DNA from: JALOOE01 sp964423545
Lineage (GTDB): Bacteria > Chloroflexota > Anaerolineae > CG2-30-64-16
Direction of reading: 5' to 3'
DNA length: 8,094 bases
Assembly (NCBI GenBank): GCA_964423545.1
Contig: CAYRFV010000258.1
Coordinates: 1-8,094, forward strand
Positions 1 through 5,527 of this stretch are shown one piece after another. The notes beneath the pieces are model-generated. The model did not search any database. It was not told the DNA's origin and worked only from the letters and a program-made list of their open reading frames with translations. Made by a program: the position numbers and the translations under genes. Within the stretch, counting starts at the first letter, position 1. The number at the start of each line of letters is the position of its first letter.

Positions 1-59
<59 letters not shown>

Positions 60-70
60 ATGAGCAATCC

Positions 71-251
71 GACCACTTTGGTGTGCGCGCTAACGGGCTG
101 CCCCGGCACAGGCTAACGCGATCATCGTTTCACCTGCGCAGCTCCCGGACGAGTTCGGCCTTTGTGGTCGGCGGGTCCCAGCCGCCTGCGGGAGTCGCAC
201 CACTTCCTCCCGCTCTCTGCAGAACTGGCCTACTACTTCCGTTCCAAGCTG
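71..251 (-). promoter_or_regulatory. T-box riboswitch-like leader (Stem I intact, antiterminator degenerate)
   Basis: Seen on the minus strand. Stem I is closed by CAGCT (251-247) and AGCTG (143-139). AGTAGTA (237-231) and GAA (156-154) match the two halves of the T-box specifier-loop S-turn and flank a GGCC/GGCC helix (230-227 with 160-157). AGAGAG (218-213) matches the AG bulge. CGGGAG (212-207) pairs with CTCCCG (194-189) under a distal loop ending GGTGCGA (201-195). The triplet after GAA is CTC (153-151), a leucine codon. A second helix pairs GCGCAGG (139-133) with CCTGTGC (112-106), followed by a CGGG/CCCG hairpin (105-94). The place expected for the T-box core (AGGGTGGNACCGCG-like) holds only AAAGTGGTCGG (79-69), which keeps TGGT but not ACCGCG. 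T-boxes normally control aminoacyl-tRNA synthetase or amino-acid genes. Here the element sits between two tRNA-Ala genes and ends 12 nt before the second. It may be a decayed leader or an unusual one. Confidence 0.68.
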
Positions 252-296
252 GATATGCAGTTGGCGCTCCGGCTCCCAGTCTGCCGCGAGCCAAGG

Positions 297-369
<73 letters not shown>

Positions 370-382
370 CCAAGCAGAAGCC

Positions 383-411
383 AGTATATCTGGAAGGAAG
401 CCGAGTGTCAA
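383..411 (-). promoter_or_regulatory. Sigma-70 promoter for the tRNA-Ala(CGC) transcript
   Basis: On the minus strand a perfect -35 box TTGACA (411-406) and a -10 box TATACT (388-383) are separated by exactly 17 nt. Transcription would start near 376, leaving a leader of about 7 nt before the mature tRNA 5' end at 369, as is usual for strong tRNA promoters. It lies in the 60-nt gap after the stop codon of the chain-length determinant gene, so the tRNAs need not rely on that operon. Confidence 0.85.
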
Positions 412-429
412 ATCACGGTGCTCTGCGCG

Positions 430-1116
430 CTATCGGCGCGGGATTTCAGTGAGCACGGCGAGCCCGATCTGCCGAAGGTCGGCGGCATCGCGCACCGTAT
501 CATCGAGGTAATCGAGCAAGAAGGCCAGCGCCACCCCGGTGGCAAGCGCCAGCAGGATGCGCAGCGGCAAATCGAGCTGCTCGCGCGCCGGAGGGCCCAT
601 GCGGCCGATGCTTGGCGGATCGATGAGATGAATATCAGCCTCAGCCGGGCTGAACTGCGCAAAGAAATCGGCGCTGCTCTGCGTCAGAGTCGTCGCCACC
701 GCCTCGGCGATGGCCCGCAGCTGCCCCTCATCGGGCCAGGTCACGTTGACGGTGAAGATGCGATGCAGCTTGCCCGGCTGGGTGCTGGCGCCGATGGCGC
801 CTGGCGTTACGCTGATTCCCTGGCCGGCCAGCCGCCGGCTCACAGCATCTGCGAAGGCGCCGCTGCGCACGATCTCGCCCAAATCGTCCACCAGGTATTC
901 CGAGGCCATCATCGTGTAGTAGCGATCGTAGGTGTAGACGCCGGGGATTCGTTCCGGCTTGACGCCGACATTGAAGCGCATCGTCGCGCTGAAGGTCGGC
1001 GGCCGCGGCTGCCAGGGCCGGTTCATCGACAGGGTCAGGAGGAAAACGGCCAATGCCAGTCCGGCCGGCAGCCACCAGCGGCGACGGATGATACGCCAAT
1101 AGGCTCGCAGTTCCAT
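430..1116 (-). CDS. Wzz-type polysaccharide chain-length determinant protein
   Basis: A 228-residue inner-membrane protein with polysaccharide co-polymerase architecture. A short cytoplasmic N-terminus rich in Arg and Trp leads into a first membrane helix (about 14-31). A periplasmic domain of about 150 residues follows, with a Pro-rich DPPSIGRMGPP segment (about 166-176) before the second membrane helix (about 186-203). The tail begins FLLDYLDDTVRD, typical of Wzz and of the membrane part of BY-kinases. Known members set polymer length during surface polysaccharide assembly. No Walker motifs or tyrosine cluster are present, so this is a Wzz-only form. The ATG at 1116 is chosen because GGATAAGG lies just upstream. 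A TTG at 1128 would add four residues and overlap the glycosyltransferase stop. It follows that gene by 4 nt, indicating one operon. The exact polymer cannot be told. Confidence 0.82.
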   Translation of the reverse strand: MELRAYWRIIRRRWWLPAGLALAVFLLTLSMNRPWQPRPPTFSATMRFNVGVKPERIPGVYTYDRYYTMMASEYLVDDLGEIVRSGAFADAVSRRLAGQGISVTPGAIGASTQPGKLHRIFTVNVTWPDEGQLRAIAEAVATTLTQSSADFFAQFSPAEADIHLIDPPSIGRMGPPAREQLDLPLRILLALATGVALAFLLDYLDDTVRDAADLRQIGLAVLTEIPRR

Positions 1117-1120
1117 AGCC

Positions 1121-2260
1121 TTATCCAATCGCGTTCGTCATGTGTGCGCTTAGTTCGCGCTCAAACCGCTGCGTTCCGAACCGTTCCGCGTTGGCGCGAC
1201 AATCGGTGGGGGAATAGGCGTCTGCGTCAAACCGAGACAGCACTGCCATCAACGCCTCGACCCTCTGTTCGCCAAAGAATTCGCCGGTCTGACCTGGCAG
1301 CACTGTATCCAGGGCGCCACCGGCCGCAAACGCGATCACCGGACGGCCCGCGGCCTGCGCCTCAACCGGCGCGATGCCGAAGTCTTCCAGCCCGGGAAAG
1401 ATGAACGCCTTCGCACCCTGGTACAACTTCGCCAATGCGTCCCACGACACGCGGCCCAGGAAGGTTACGCTTGGTCCGGCCATCTGCTCCAGGGCGCCCC
1501 GGTCGCGGCCATCGCCGTATACCAGGAGCTTCAGCCCCAGCTCAGTGCAGGCCTGCACAGCCAGGTCCGTGCGCTTGTACGGGATCAGCCGCCCGCCTGC
1601 CAGGAAATAATCGCCGGGCGGTTCGCCGCTCGGTTGAAACCGGCTCACATCGACGGGCGGGTGGATGATCGTGCTTTCGCGGCCATAGAATCGCCGGATG
1701 CGTTCCTGGATCTCGGTCGAGATGGCGATGAAATGATGGACGCGCTGGGCTGCCGCGAAGTCCCACCGGCGCAGCCGCGCGATCACCGGCCTCAGCGCGA
1801 GATCGACGGTCGGGCGGAGCGATTCGCGCGCCCGGTAGGCCTCATATTGCCACAGAAACCGGGTAGGCGTCAAGCAGTAGCAGATGTGCGTGGCGCCACG
1901 AGGCGCGGGTGCGCCGTGGCAGAAGCCGCTTTTGTTGCTGAGCACCACATCGTGGCCCGCCAGGTTCATCCGGCTGAACGCCAGCGGATAGATGGGCATG
2001 TAGGCTTGATGGTGTGTGAAGATGCCCGGCAGCCGCTGCATGAAGGTGGTGCGGATGTCCCACGCGCGGTAGGCGGCGGGCATGATGTGCGCCGCGTACA
2101 TGCTGGTGAAGACCGGCGCGCCCGGGAACATGCCGACGAGGGTCTCCAATACGTTCTCCGCGCCGCCGATCTGGTTGAGCCAGTCGTGGACGAGAGCGAC
2201 TCGGAGCGCAGAGTGTGGATTGCGGTGTGCGGATTGCACGTAGCCCAGCTTCCCAGCCAC
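1121..2260 (-). CDS. GT4-family glycosyltransferase (group 1, GT-B fold)
   Basis: A 379-residue retaining GT-B glycosyltransferase, probably adding a sugar from a nucleotide donor to a lipid-linked polysaccharide intermediate. The N-terminal domain begins LRVALVHDWLNQIGGAENVL (about 19-38), with the glycine-rich acceptor-side loop GGAENVL. The C-terminal donor domain has AGGRLIPYKR (221-230), FLGRVS (267-272) and the EX7E motif in LEDFGIAPVE (E292 and E300), the signature of GT4 enzymes. The overall pattern resembles WbaZ-type mannosyltransferases, but the sugar is not assignable. The start is uncertain. The GTG at 2260 has no clear Shine-Dalgarno, the first 18 residues are outside the usual domain and partly encoded by a small tandem repeat, and GTG at 2239 is an alternative. 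It sits 33 nt after the preceding small ORF and 4 nt before the Wzz-like gene. Confidence 0.88.
   Translation of the reverse strand: MAGKLGYVQSAHRNPHSALRVALVHDWLNQIGGAENVLETLVGMFPGAPVFTSMYAAHIMPAAYRAWDIRTTFMQRLPGIFTHHQAYMPIYPLAFSRMNLAGHDVVLSNKSGFCHGAPAPRGATHICYCLTPTRFLWQYEAYRARESLRPTVDLALRPVIARLRRWDFAAAQRVHHFIAISTEIQERIRRFYGRESTIIHPPVDVSRFQPSGEPPGDYFLAGGRLIPYKRTDLAVQACTELGLKLLVYGDGRDRGALEQMAGPSVTFLGRVSWDALAKLYQGAKAFIFPGLEDFGIAPVEAQAAGRPVIAFAAGGALDTVLPGQTGEFFGEQRVEALMAVLSRFDADAYSPTDCRANAERFGTQRFERELSAHMTNAIG
2211..2237. repeat. Two-copy imperfect tandem repeat (about 14-bp unit)
   Basis: Plus-strand units GAGTGTGGATTGC (2211-2223) and GGTGTGCGGATTGC (2224-2237) are adjacent near-copies. They fall inside the start of the glycosyltransferase gene, encoding part of its atypical N-terminal extension, directly before the conserved RVALVHDW core. 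The repeat may have replaced or lengthened the original start. Confidence 0.6.
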
Positions 2261-2293
2261 CGGTCTCGTTTGCCTAGCCCGGGGTCTTCGCCA

Positions 2294-2506
2294 TCACACC
2301 TGCTTTCGCAGCAGGACATGGCGCATGCTGATCCTTGATATCGGACGGGCCGGCTGCGCACGAATCGGCATCGCCGGCGCGCAGCTCGTCCGGCGCGCCG
2401 TGTAGTCCGCTGGACCGATGATGCACGGGTCATTCACGGGCAAGCCCTGGAACTCGCCGCTTGCCTGGTCGATAATCAGCGCGCGCCGCATGAGCTCGCG
2501 GGTCAT
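2294..2506 (-). CDS. Possible small protein, translationally coupled (function unknown)
   Basis: A 70-residue ORF, not recognised as any family. Its ATG (2506-2504) overlaps the TGA of the zinc-ribbon gene (2505-2503) as ATGA, the classic arrangement for translational coupling; no separate Shine-Dalgarno is seen. The first 40 or so residues (ALIIDQASGEFQGLPVNDP and what follows) use GC-rich, coding-like codons. The second half is Arg/Pro/Ala-rich and less convincing. No signal peptide or membrane segment is evident. A 6-bp hairpin overlaps its 3' end. It could be a real accessory protein of the operon or a chance reading frame in a 242-nt gap between the better-supported genes. The overlap is the best argument for it. 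Confidence 0.42.
   Translation of the reverse strand: MTRELMRRALIIDQASGEFQGLPVNDPCIIGPADYTARRTSCAPAMPIRAQPARPISRISMRHVLLRKQV
2299..2315. other. Short inverted repeat / hairpin at end of small ORF
   Basis: CCTGCT (2299-2304) and AGCAGG (2310-2315) form a perfect 6-bp stem around a 5-nt loop, which reads GCGAA on the transcribed minus strand. No U-tract follows, so it is not a standard intrinsic terminator. It lies about 40 nt before the glycosyltransferase start and could affect message stability or separate the front and back halves of the operon. Confidence 0.35.
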
Positions 2507-2727
2507 TCTGGCGTGTCTGCCCCCTCGGCAGGTTGCGGTTCCGCCGCGGCCGTCGCGAAGCGCACCGCTTGCTTGAGACGCTCCGGCGCCACCTTGTTTG
2601 CCTTGCCGCAATGCGGGCATGGCGCCAACGCGTGTTTCTGGCCCTGGCTTGCCGCCAGCATCGCCTGTATCTCGGCGCTCGTCGGCGTGAAACGCCGCGA
2701 GCACTTAGCGCAAGTAATCGCTGTCAT
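2503..2727 (-). CDS. Small zinc-ribbon protein
   Basis: A 74-residue soluble protein with two CXXC knuckles, C6/C9 (CAKC) and C37/C40 (CPHC), about 27 residues apart, which fits one structural zinc ribbon. The segment CPHCGKANKV is typical of small bacterial zinc-finger domains. The tail after about residue 58 is Ala/Pro/Glu-rich and probably disordered. The ATG at 2727 is preferred because GGAG lies 6 nt upstream. An in-frame ATG at 2739 and a GTG at 2766 (overlapping the upstream stop as GTGA) would give 78 or 87 residues. It lies between the RAM-domain gene and the small coupled ORF, so it is part of the same transcript. The specific role is unknown; nucleic-acid or protein binding is possible but not shown. 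Confidence 0.75.
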   Translation of the reverse strand: MTAITCAKCSRRFTPTSAEIQAMLAASQGQKHALAPCPHCGKANKVAPERLKQAVRFATAAAEPQPAEGADTPE

Positions 2728-2733
2728 GACTGT

Positions 2734-2737
2734 CTCC
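2734..2737 (-). promoter_or_regulatory. Ribosome binding site deciding the zinc-ribbon start
   Basis: On the minus strand GGAG stands 6 nt before ATG 2727-2725. Neither upstream candidate start (ATG 2739, GTG 2766) has a Shine-Dalgarno this well placed. Confidence 0.6.
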
Positions 2738-2743
2738 ATCCCC

Positions 2744-2755
2744 GGCGAATTCGCC
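2744..2755. repeat. Perfect 12-bp palindrome GGCGAATTCGCC
   Basis: A perfect dyad in the short space between the RAM-domain gene stop (2763) and the favoured zinc-ribbon start (2727). It could be a protein-binding site or a small hairpin before the ribosome site. If the GTG start at 2766 is used, it is simply coding sequence. Confidence 0.5.
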
Positions 2756-2762
2756 TGATAGC

Positions 2763-3443
2763 TCACCTGCTGTTAGTCTCCGCTCGCTCCTGCACCTCGA
2801 TCTGTTTGCACGGCGCAGACTCCGGAAAGCGCTCGATCAAAGTCAGGAAGTCGTCGCTCTGTCCCAGGATTTGCCAATCGAGCACCGTGGTCATCTGCGT
2901 GTCGACGACTCCGTGGGCGGTGCGCACCCAGCTCATCGTATAGCCCGTCAAGGCGGCCGTGCGCTCCCCCAGCAGCAGCAGCAGCAGGTCGGCGTCACTG
3001 GAGTGGAACGTCTTGAGCACCCAGACCACCTCGACCTCGCGATGCTTCGGCAGCCGGACCAGCGTCTCGAAGACCTCCCGATCGAGACCTGGCTGTGACT
3101 TAACCTCGACGGTCGCGGCCGCGCGGCGATCCCACAGCGCGCCTGCCATGGCGATATCCATCAGTGCATCCGGGCAGACCACGCCGTCAAAGGCCAGGCG
3201 GGCCGACGTGCCGCGCACGCCCGGCACCGATCGAATCACATCCACAAGGAAGTCGTCAAAGCGGCCCAGGTCATGCACGAGGCACACGACGCGCAAGTCG
3301 GCGCGTTCACGCAGCCAGTTCACCCAGAGTGGCGTGATGCACTGTTCGGGTGAGCTTGCAAGATTCTCCAGCAGGCCCTCGCGGGCGATTTCGTCTTGGC
3401 CCGCGTTGATATCGATATCGATCACGGACAGCGTCGGTTGCAT
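2763..3443 (-). CDS. Tandem Lrp/AsnC ligand-binding (RAM) domain protein without HTH
   Basis: A 226-residue cytoplasmic protein with two ferredoxin-like repeats resembling the ligand-binding (RAM) half of Lrp/AsnC regulators. Repeat 1 (about 5-88) contains DFLVDVIRSVPGVRGTSARL, the family pattern in which a helix is followed by PGV and an alternating strand. Repeat 2 (about 108-190) begins AATVEVKSQPGLDREVFETL and ends AHGVVDTQMTTVLDW. No DNA-binding helix-turn-helix is present; the protein starts directly at a RAM strand. RAM domains bind amino acids and drive oligomerisation, so this may be a ligand sensor or a partner of a full-length regulator. A run of six leucines (153-158) comes from a (CTG)6 repeat. 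ATG 3443 is chosen for its AGGAG 7 nt upstream, over TTG 3464. It is the first gene of the minus-strand operon. The ligand is unknown. Confidence 0.72.
   Translation of the reverse strand: MQPTLSVIDIDINAGQDEIAREGLLENLASSPEQCITPLWVNWLRERADLRVVCLVHDLGRFDDFLVDVIRSVPGVRGTSARLAFDGVVCPDALMDIAMAGALWDRRAAATVEVKSQPGLDREVFETLVRLPKHREVEVVWVLKTFHSSDADLLLLLLGERTAALTGYTMSWVRTAHGVVDTQMTTVLDWQILGQSDDFLTLIERFPESAPCKQIEVQERAETNSR
2970..2987. repeat. (CAG)6 trinucleotide microsatellite inside a gene
   Basis: Six uninterrupted CAG units on the plus strand, CTG in the coding strand, encode six consecutive leucines in the second RAM repeat. Length changes would stay in frame and alter the leucine run. Confidence 0.85.
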
Positions 3444-3450
3444 CCAGCGA

Positions 3451-3455
3451 CTCCT
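3451..3455 (-). promoter_or_regulatory. Ribosome binding site deciding the RAM-protein start
   Basis: AGGAG on the minus strand, 7 nt before ATG 3443-3441. It lies downstream of the alternative TTG at 3464, which has no comparable site, so the ATG is favoured. Confidence 0.75.
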
Positions 3456-3481
3456 CTCGGTCAAGCACTCATCGGAAGTTT

Positions 3482-3510
3482 ATCTTAGCACGTTTCACCG
3501 CGCGGGCCAA
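3482..3510 (-). promoter_or_regulatory. Probable sigma-70 promoter for the minus-strand operon
   Basis: On the minus strand a -35-like TTGGCC (3510-3505) and an extended -10, TGC followed by TAAGAT (3487-3482), are 17 nt apart. Each hexamer matches consensus at four of six positions, helped by the TGn extension. Transcription would start near 3475, giving a leader of about 30 nt before ATG 3443. Confidence 0.55.
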
Positions 3511-3540
3511 AGCGGTCCGGCCGAACTGCTGGCATGCGCT

Positions 3541-3569
3541 TTTCCACTCCGGTCGAAAGGATGTATAAT
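3541..3569 (+). promoter_or_regulatory. Sigma-70 promoter for phoU
   Basis: A perfect TATAAT (3564-3569) with a -35-like TTTCCA (3541-3546) at 17 nt spacing. The start would be near 3576, about 27 nt before the phoU ATG. It faces away from the promoter at 3482-3510; their -35 boxes are 30 nt apart, so a regulator bound between them could act on both. No Pho-box repeat was recognised. Confidence 0.7.
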
Positions 3570-3592
3570 GTCGCGGCATTTCGGTTTTCAGC

Positions 3593-3597
3593 AGGAG
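3593..3597 (+). promoter_or_regulatory. Ribosome binding site fixing the phoU start
   Basis: AGGAG lies 5 nt before ATG 3603. A longer in-frame ATG at 3534 is upstream of the predicted transcription start and has no ribosome site, so it is rejected. Confidence 0.8.
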
Positions 3598-3602
3598 TGT
3601 CG

Positions 3603-4259
3603 ATGAGCCGTGAGCTCTTTCATGCGCAGCTGGATGCCCTGAATGAGGACTTGCTCCGGCTGGGCGCGTTGGTGTCGAACGCCCAGGAGCGGGCGACCCG
3701 CGCGCTGGCAGAGCGCGATGAGGATCTGGCCCGCGAAGTGATCGCTGATGATGCTCGCATCAACCAGATGCAGCGCGCGATCGAGGAGCAAAGCCTCTAT
3801 CTCATCGCCAGCCAGCAGCCGGTTGCGCGCGACCTTCGAACGATCTTCGCCATCGCGTCCATTGCGTCCGACCTGGAAAGGATGGCCGACCATGCCAAGG
3901 GCATCGCGGTGCTTGTCACCCGCATGGCCGATCAGCCATTGCTCAAACCTTTGATCGATATCCCACGCATGGCTGAGGTCGGCCGCCGGCTCTTGCAGGG
4001 ACAGCTACAGGCGTTCAGCCGTTGTGACATCGAGGCGGCTCGCATGCTCGCCGAGCAAGATAACGAGGTTGACCAGCTTGAGGATCAGGTGTTTCGCGAG
4101 CTGCTGGTTTATATGATGAACGATCCGCGCACCGTTACGCGCGCCACCTATTTGCTGTGGGTGGCGCACAACCTTGAGCGCTTTGCTGATCGCACCACGA
4201 ACATCGGCGAACGCGTGATCTTCCTGGCGACGAGCAATGTTGTCGAACTGAACGACTGA
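3603..4259 (+). CDS. phoU: PhoU-family phosphate signalling protein
   Basis: A 218-residue all-helical cytoplasmic protein, the normal PhoU length, built of two three-helix repeats. Each repeat carries the family metal-binding type signature: LERMADHAKGI (91-101) in the first, and LERFADRTTNIGERV (191-205) in the second, where Arg replaces the His seen in the first. EEQSLYLIASQQPVARDLR (61-79) and DNEVDQLEDQVFRELLVYMM (153-172) are also typical. PhoU is known to couple the Pst phosphate transporter to the PhoR/PhoB two-component system and to restrain phosphate uptake. No pst or phoBR genes are in the window, so this is either a stand-alone copy or separated from them. It has its own promoter and is followed by the coiled-coil gene and selB on the same strand. 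Confidence 0.92.
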   Translation: MSRELFHAQLDALNEDLLRLGALVSNAQERATRALAERDEDLAREVIADDARINQMQRAIEEQSLYLIASQQPVARDLRTIFAIASIASDLERMADHAKGIAVLVTRMADQPLLKPLIDIPRMAEVGRRLLQGQLQAFSRCDIEAARMLAEQDNEVDQLEDQVFRELLVYMMNDPRTVTRATYLLWVAHNLERFADRTTNIGERVIFLATSNVVELND

Positions 4260-4265
4260 CATGCT

Positions 4266-4287
4266 GCGCCGCCTGCGAAGGCGGCGC
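4266..4287 (+). other. Strong GC hairpin after phoU
   Basis: GCGCCGCC (4266-4273) pairs perfectly with GGCGGCGC (4280-4287) around the loop TGCGAA. It begins 7 nt after the phoU stop. The following bases (TTGCATCG) are not a U-tract, so it is an incomplete terminator at best. An attenuator, or a 3'-end stabiliser separating phoU from the next gene, is equally possible. A second small dyad, GCCG-ATT-CGGC, follows at 4298-4308. Confidence 0.55.
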
Positions 4288-4321
4288 TTGCATCGTCGCC
4301 GATTCGGCTGAGAGAGAGCAC

Positions 4322-5515
4322 ATGGATTTGACACAACTGAGCCAGATGGTAGGCTGGCTGGACGAAGTACAGCGCCGCGATCGCGAGGAGCTATCCCGAC
4401 TCGATCAGCGCTTGCAGAGTATGACTGTTGAGAACCAGGAGCAAGCGCGCCGAATCCAGGAGCTCGAAGGACGGCTGGCCTCCACGCAGGCGCAGCTGAC
4501 GCAGTTCGCACAGCTCCAACAAGCCCTCCAACAGCTAAAGAACGAGGTGATCGTGTTGTTGGATAGGCAGAATGAAGCGCGGCTGCAGTCGGAGCGCGAG
4601 ACCGAGCGGGCCCGGTTGAGCGACCGGGAGGCGTTGGTGCGCGGGCTGGCGGAGATCCGCAAGGAGATTCCGCGCCTGGGTCGCGTGGAAGAGGAGCTCG
4701 TCTCGCGCCAGGCGGAGGATCAGCGTCTCAGCGAGATGTTGCTGGCGCTGCGCCAGTCGCTCAACAATGTCAGCAAGGACCTGGACGAGCGCACTCGCAC
4801 GCTGCCCTACATGGTCGAGCAGCGCGCCCAGGACAACAAGCGCATCGCCCAGCTCCAGGCCGAGCATGTCGAGCTGCTTAAGCGGACCGACGCGATGTCA
4901 GCCAAGCCGCCGGTGCTGGAAGAGCGCATCGGCCGGCTTGAAAAGGAGCTGCAGCGCATCCAGCCGATTCCCGATCAGCTGCGCAGCGACCAGCAGGCCT
5001 TCCTGGAAAGCCAGCGCGTGGCCGATGTCGAGCGCTCGCGCCAGGTCGCCGTGTGGGAAGCGGAATTCGTCCAGCAACGCGAGATCATCGAGAAGCAGGT
5101 CGTGCGCCTGCGCGAGTTCACCGCGCAATATGAGGCGGCGGGCCGTGCCATCAAGACCCTGGAGGAGTTCCAGGCTTCGATGATCCGCGATCAGCGCCAG
5201 GCCAGCGAGCTGCAGCGGCTGGCAGAAGAACGCCAGCGCAAGGAGCTGGCTGAGTGGCAGGCCGAGAACGAACAGCGTTGGAAGAAGGAGACGCTGCGCT
5301 GGGACTACAGCCTGCAAGAACAGCAGAAGACGAACCAGAAGCTGACCGATCGTTTCCCGCCGCTCGAGAAAGACGTGGCGCTGGTGAAGCGCGAGATCGA
5401 GGCGCTCTGGAAGGTGCATGCACTGCTCGGCGATCGGCAGCTCCAGTCCGCTCAGCACTTGCTGGATCAGATCGGTAAGGCGCTGGAAGAACGTCCGCGG
5501 GCGGAGGGAAGATAG
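4322..5515 (+). CDS. Long coiled-coil protein of unknown function
   Basis: A 397-residue protein very rich in Gln, Glu, Arg, Leu and Ala, with almost no Gly or Pro in its first half. Long heptad-like stretches run from about residue 15 to 90 (LDQRLQSMTVENQEQARRI onward), about 90 to 215, and about 240 to 345. Breaks fall near PVLEERIGRL (about 197-206), QPIPDQLR (about 215-222) and RFPPLEKDV (about 345-353). There is no signal peptide, membrane segment, Walker motif or enzymatic motif, so it is a soluble rod-like scaffold or adaptor rather than an SMC-type ATPase. The ATG at 4322 follows a GAGAGAG ribosome-site-like tract. It lies 62 nt after phoU and 78 nt before selB on the same strand, suggesting co-transcription, but I do not recognise a family and infer no function. 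Confidence 0.8.
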   Translation: MDLTQLSQMVGWLDEVQRRDREELSRLDQRLQSMTVENQEQARRIQELEGRLASTQAQLTQFAQLQQALQQLKNEVIVLLDRQNEARLQSERETERARLSDREALVRGLAEIRKEIPRLGRVEEELVSRQAEDQRLSEMLLALRQSLNNVSKDLDERTRTLPYMVEQRAQDNKRIAQLQAEHVELLKRTDAMSAKPPVLEERIGRLEKELQRIQPIPDQLRSDQQAFLESQRVADVERSRQVAVWEAEFVQQREIIEKQVVRLREFTAQYEAAGRAIKTLEEFQASMIRDQRQASELQRLAEERQRKELAEWQAENEQRWKKETLRWDYSLQEQQKTNQKLTDRFPPLEKDVALVKREIEALWKVHALLGDRQLQSAQHLLDQIGKALEERPRAEGR

Positions 5516-5527
5516 GCCACCGACGGC

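Noticed and set aside
1634..2338. Plus-strand 234-residue ORF
   Set aside because: It is antisense to the glycosyltransferase, with no family pattern and no start signal.
2970..2987. CAG run as a CRISPR or larger repeat array
   Set aside because: It is a simple six-unit microsatellite inside a reading frame, with no spacers.
4266..4287. Calling the phoU hairpin an intrinsic terminator
   Set aside because: The stem is strong but the following bases are TTGCATCG, not a run of T, so it was recorded only as a hairpin.
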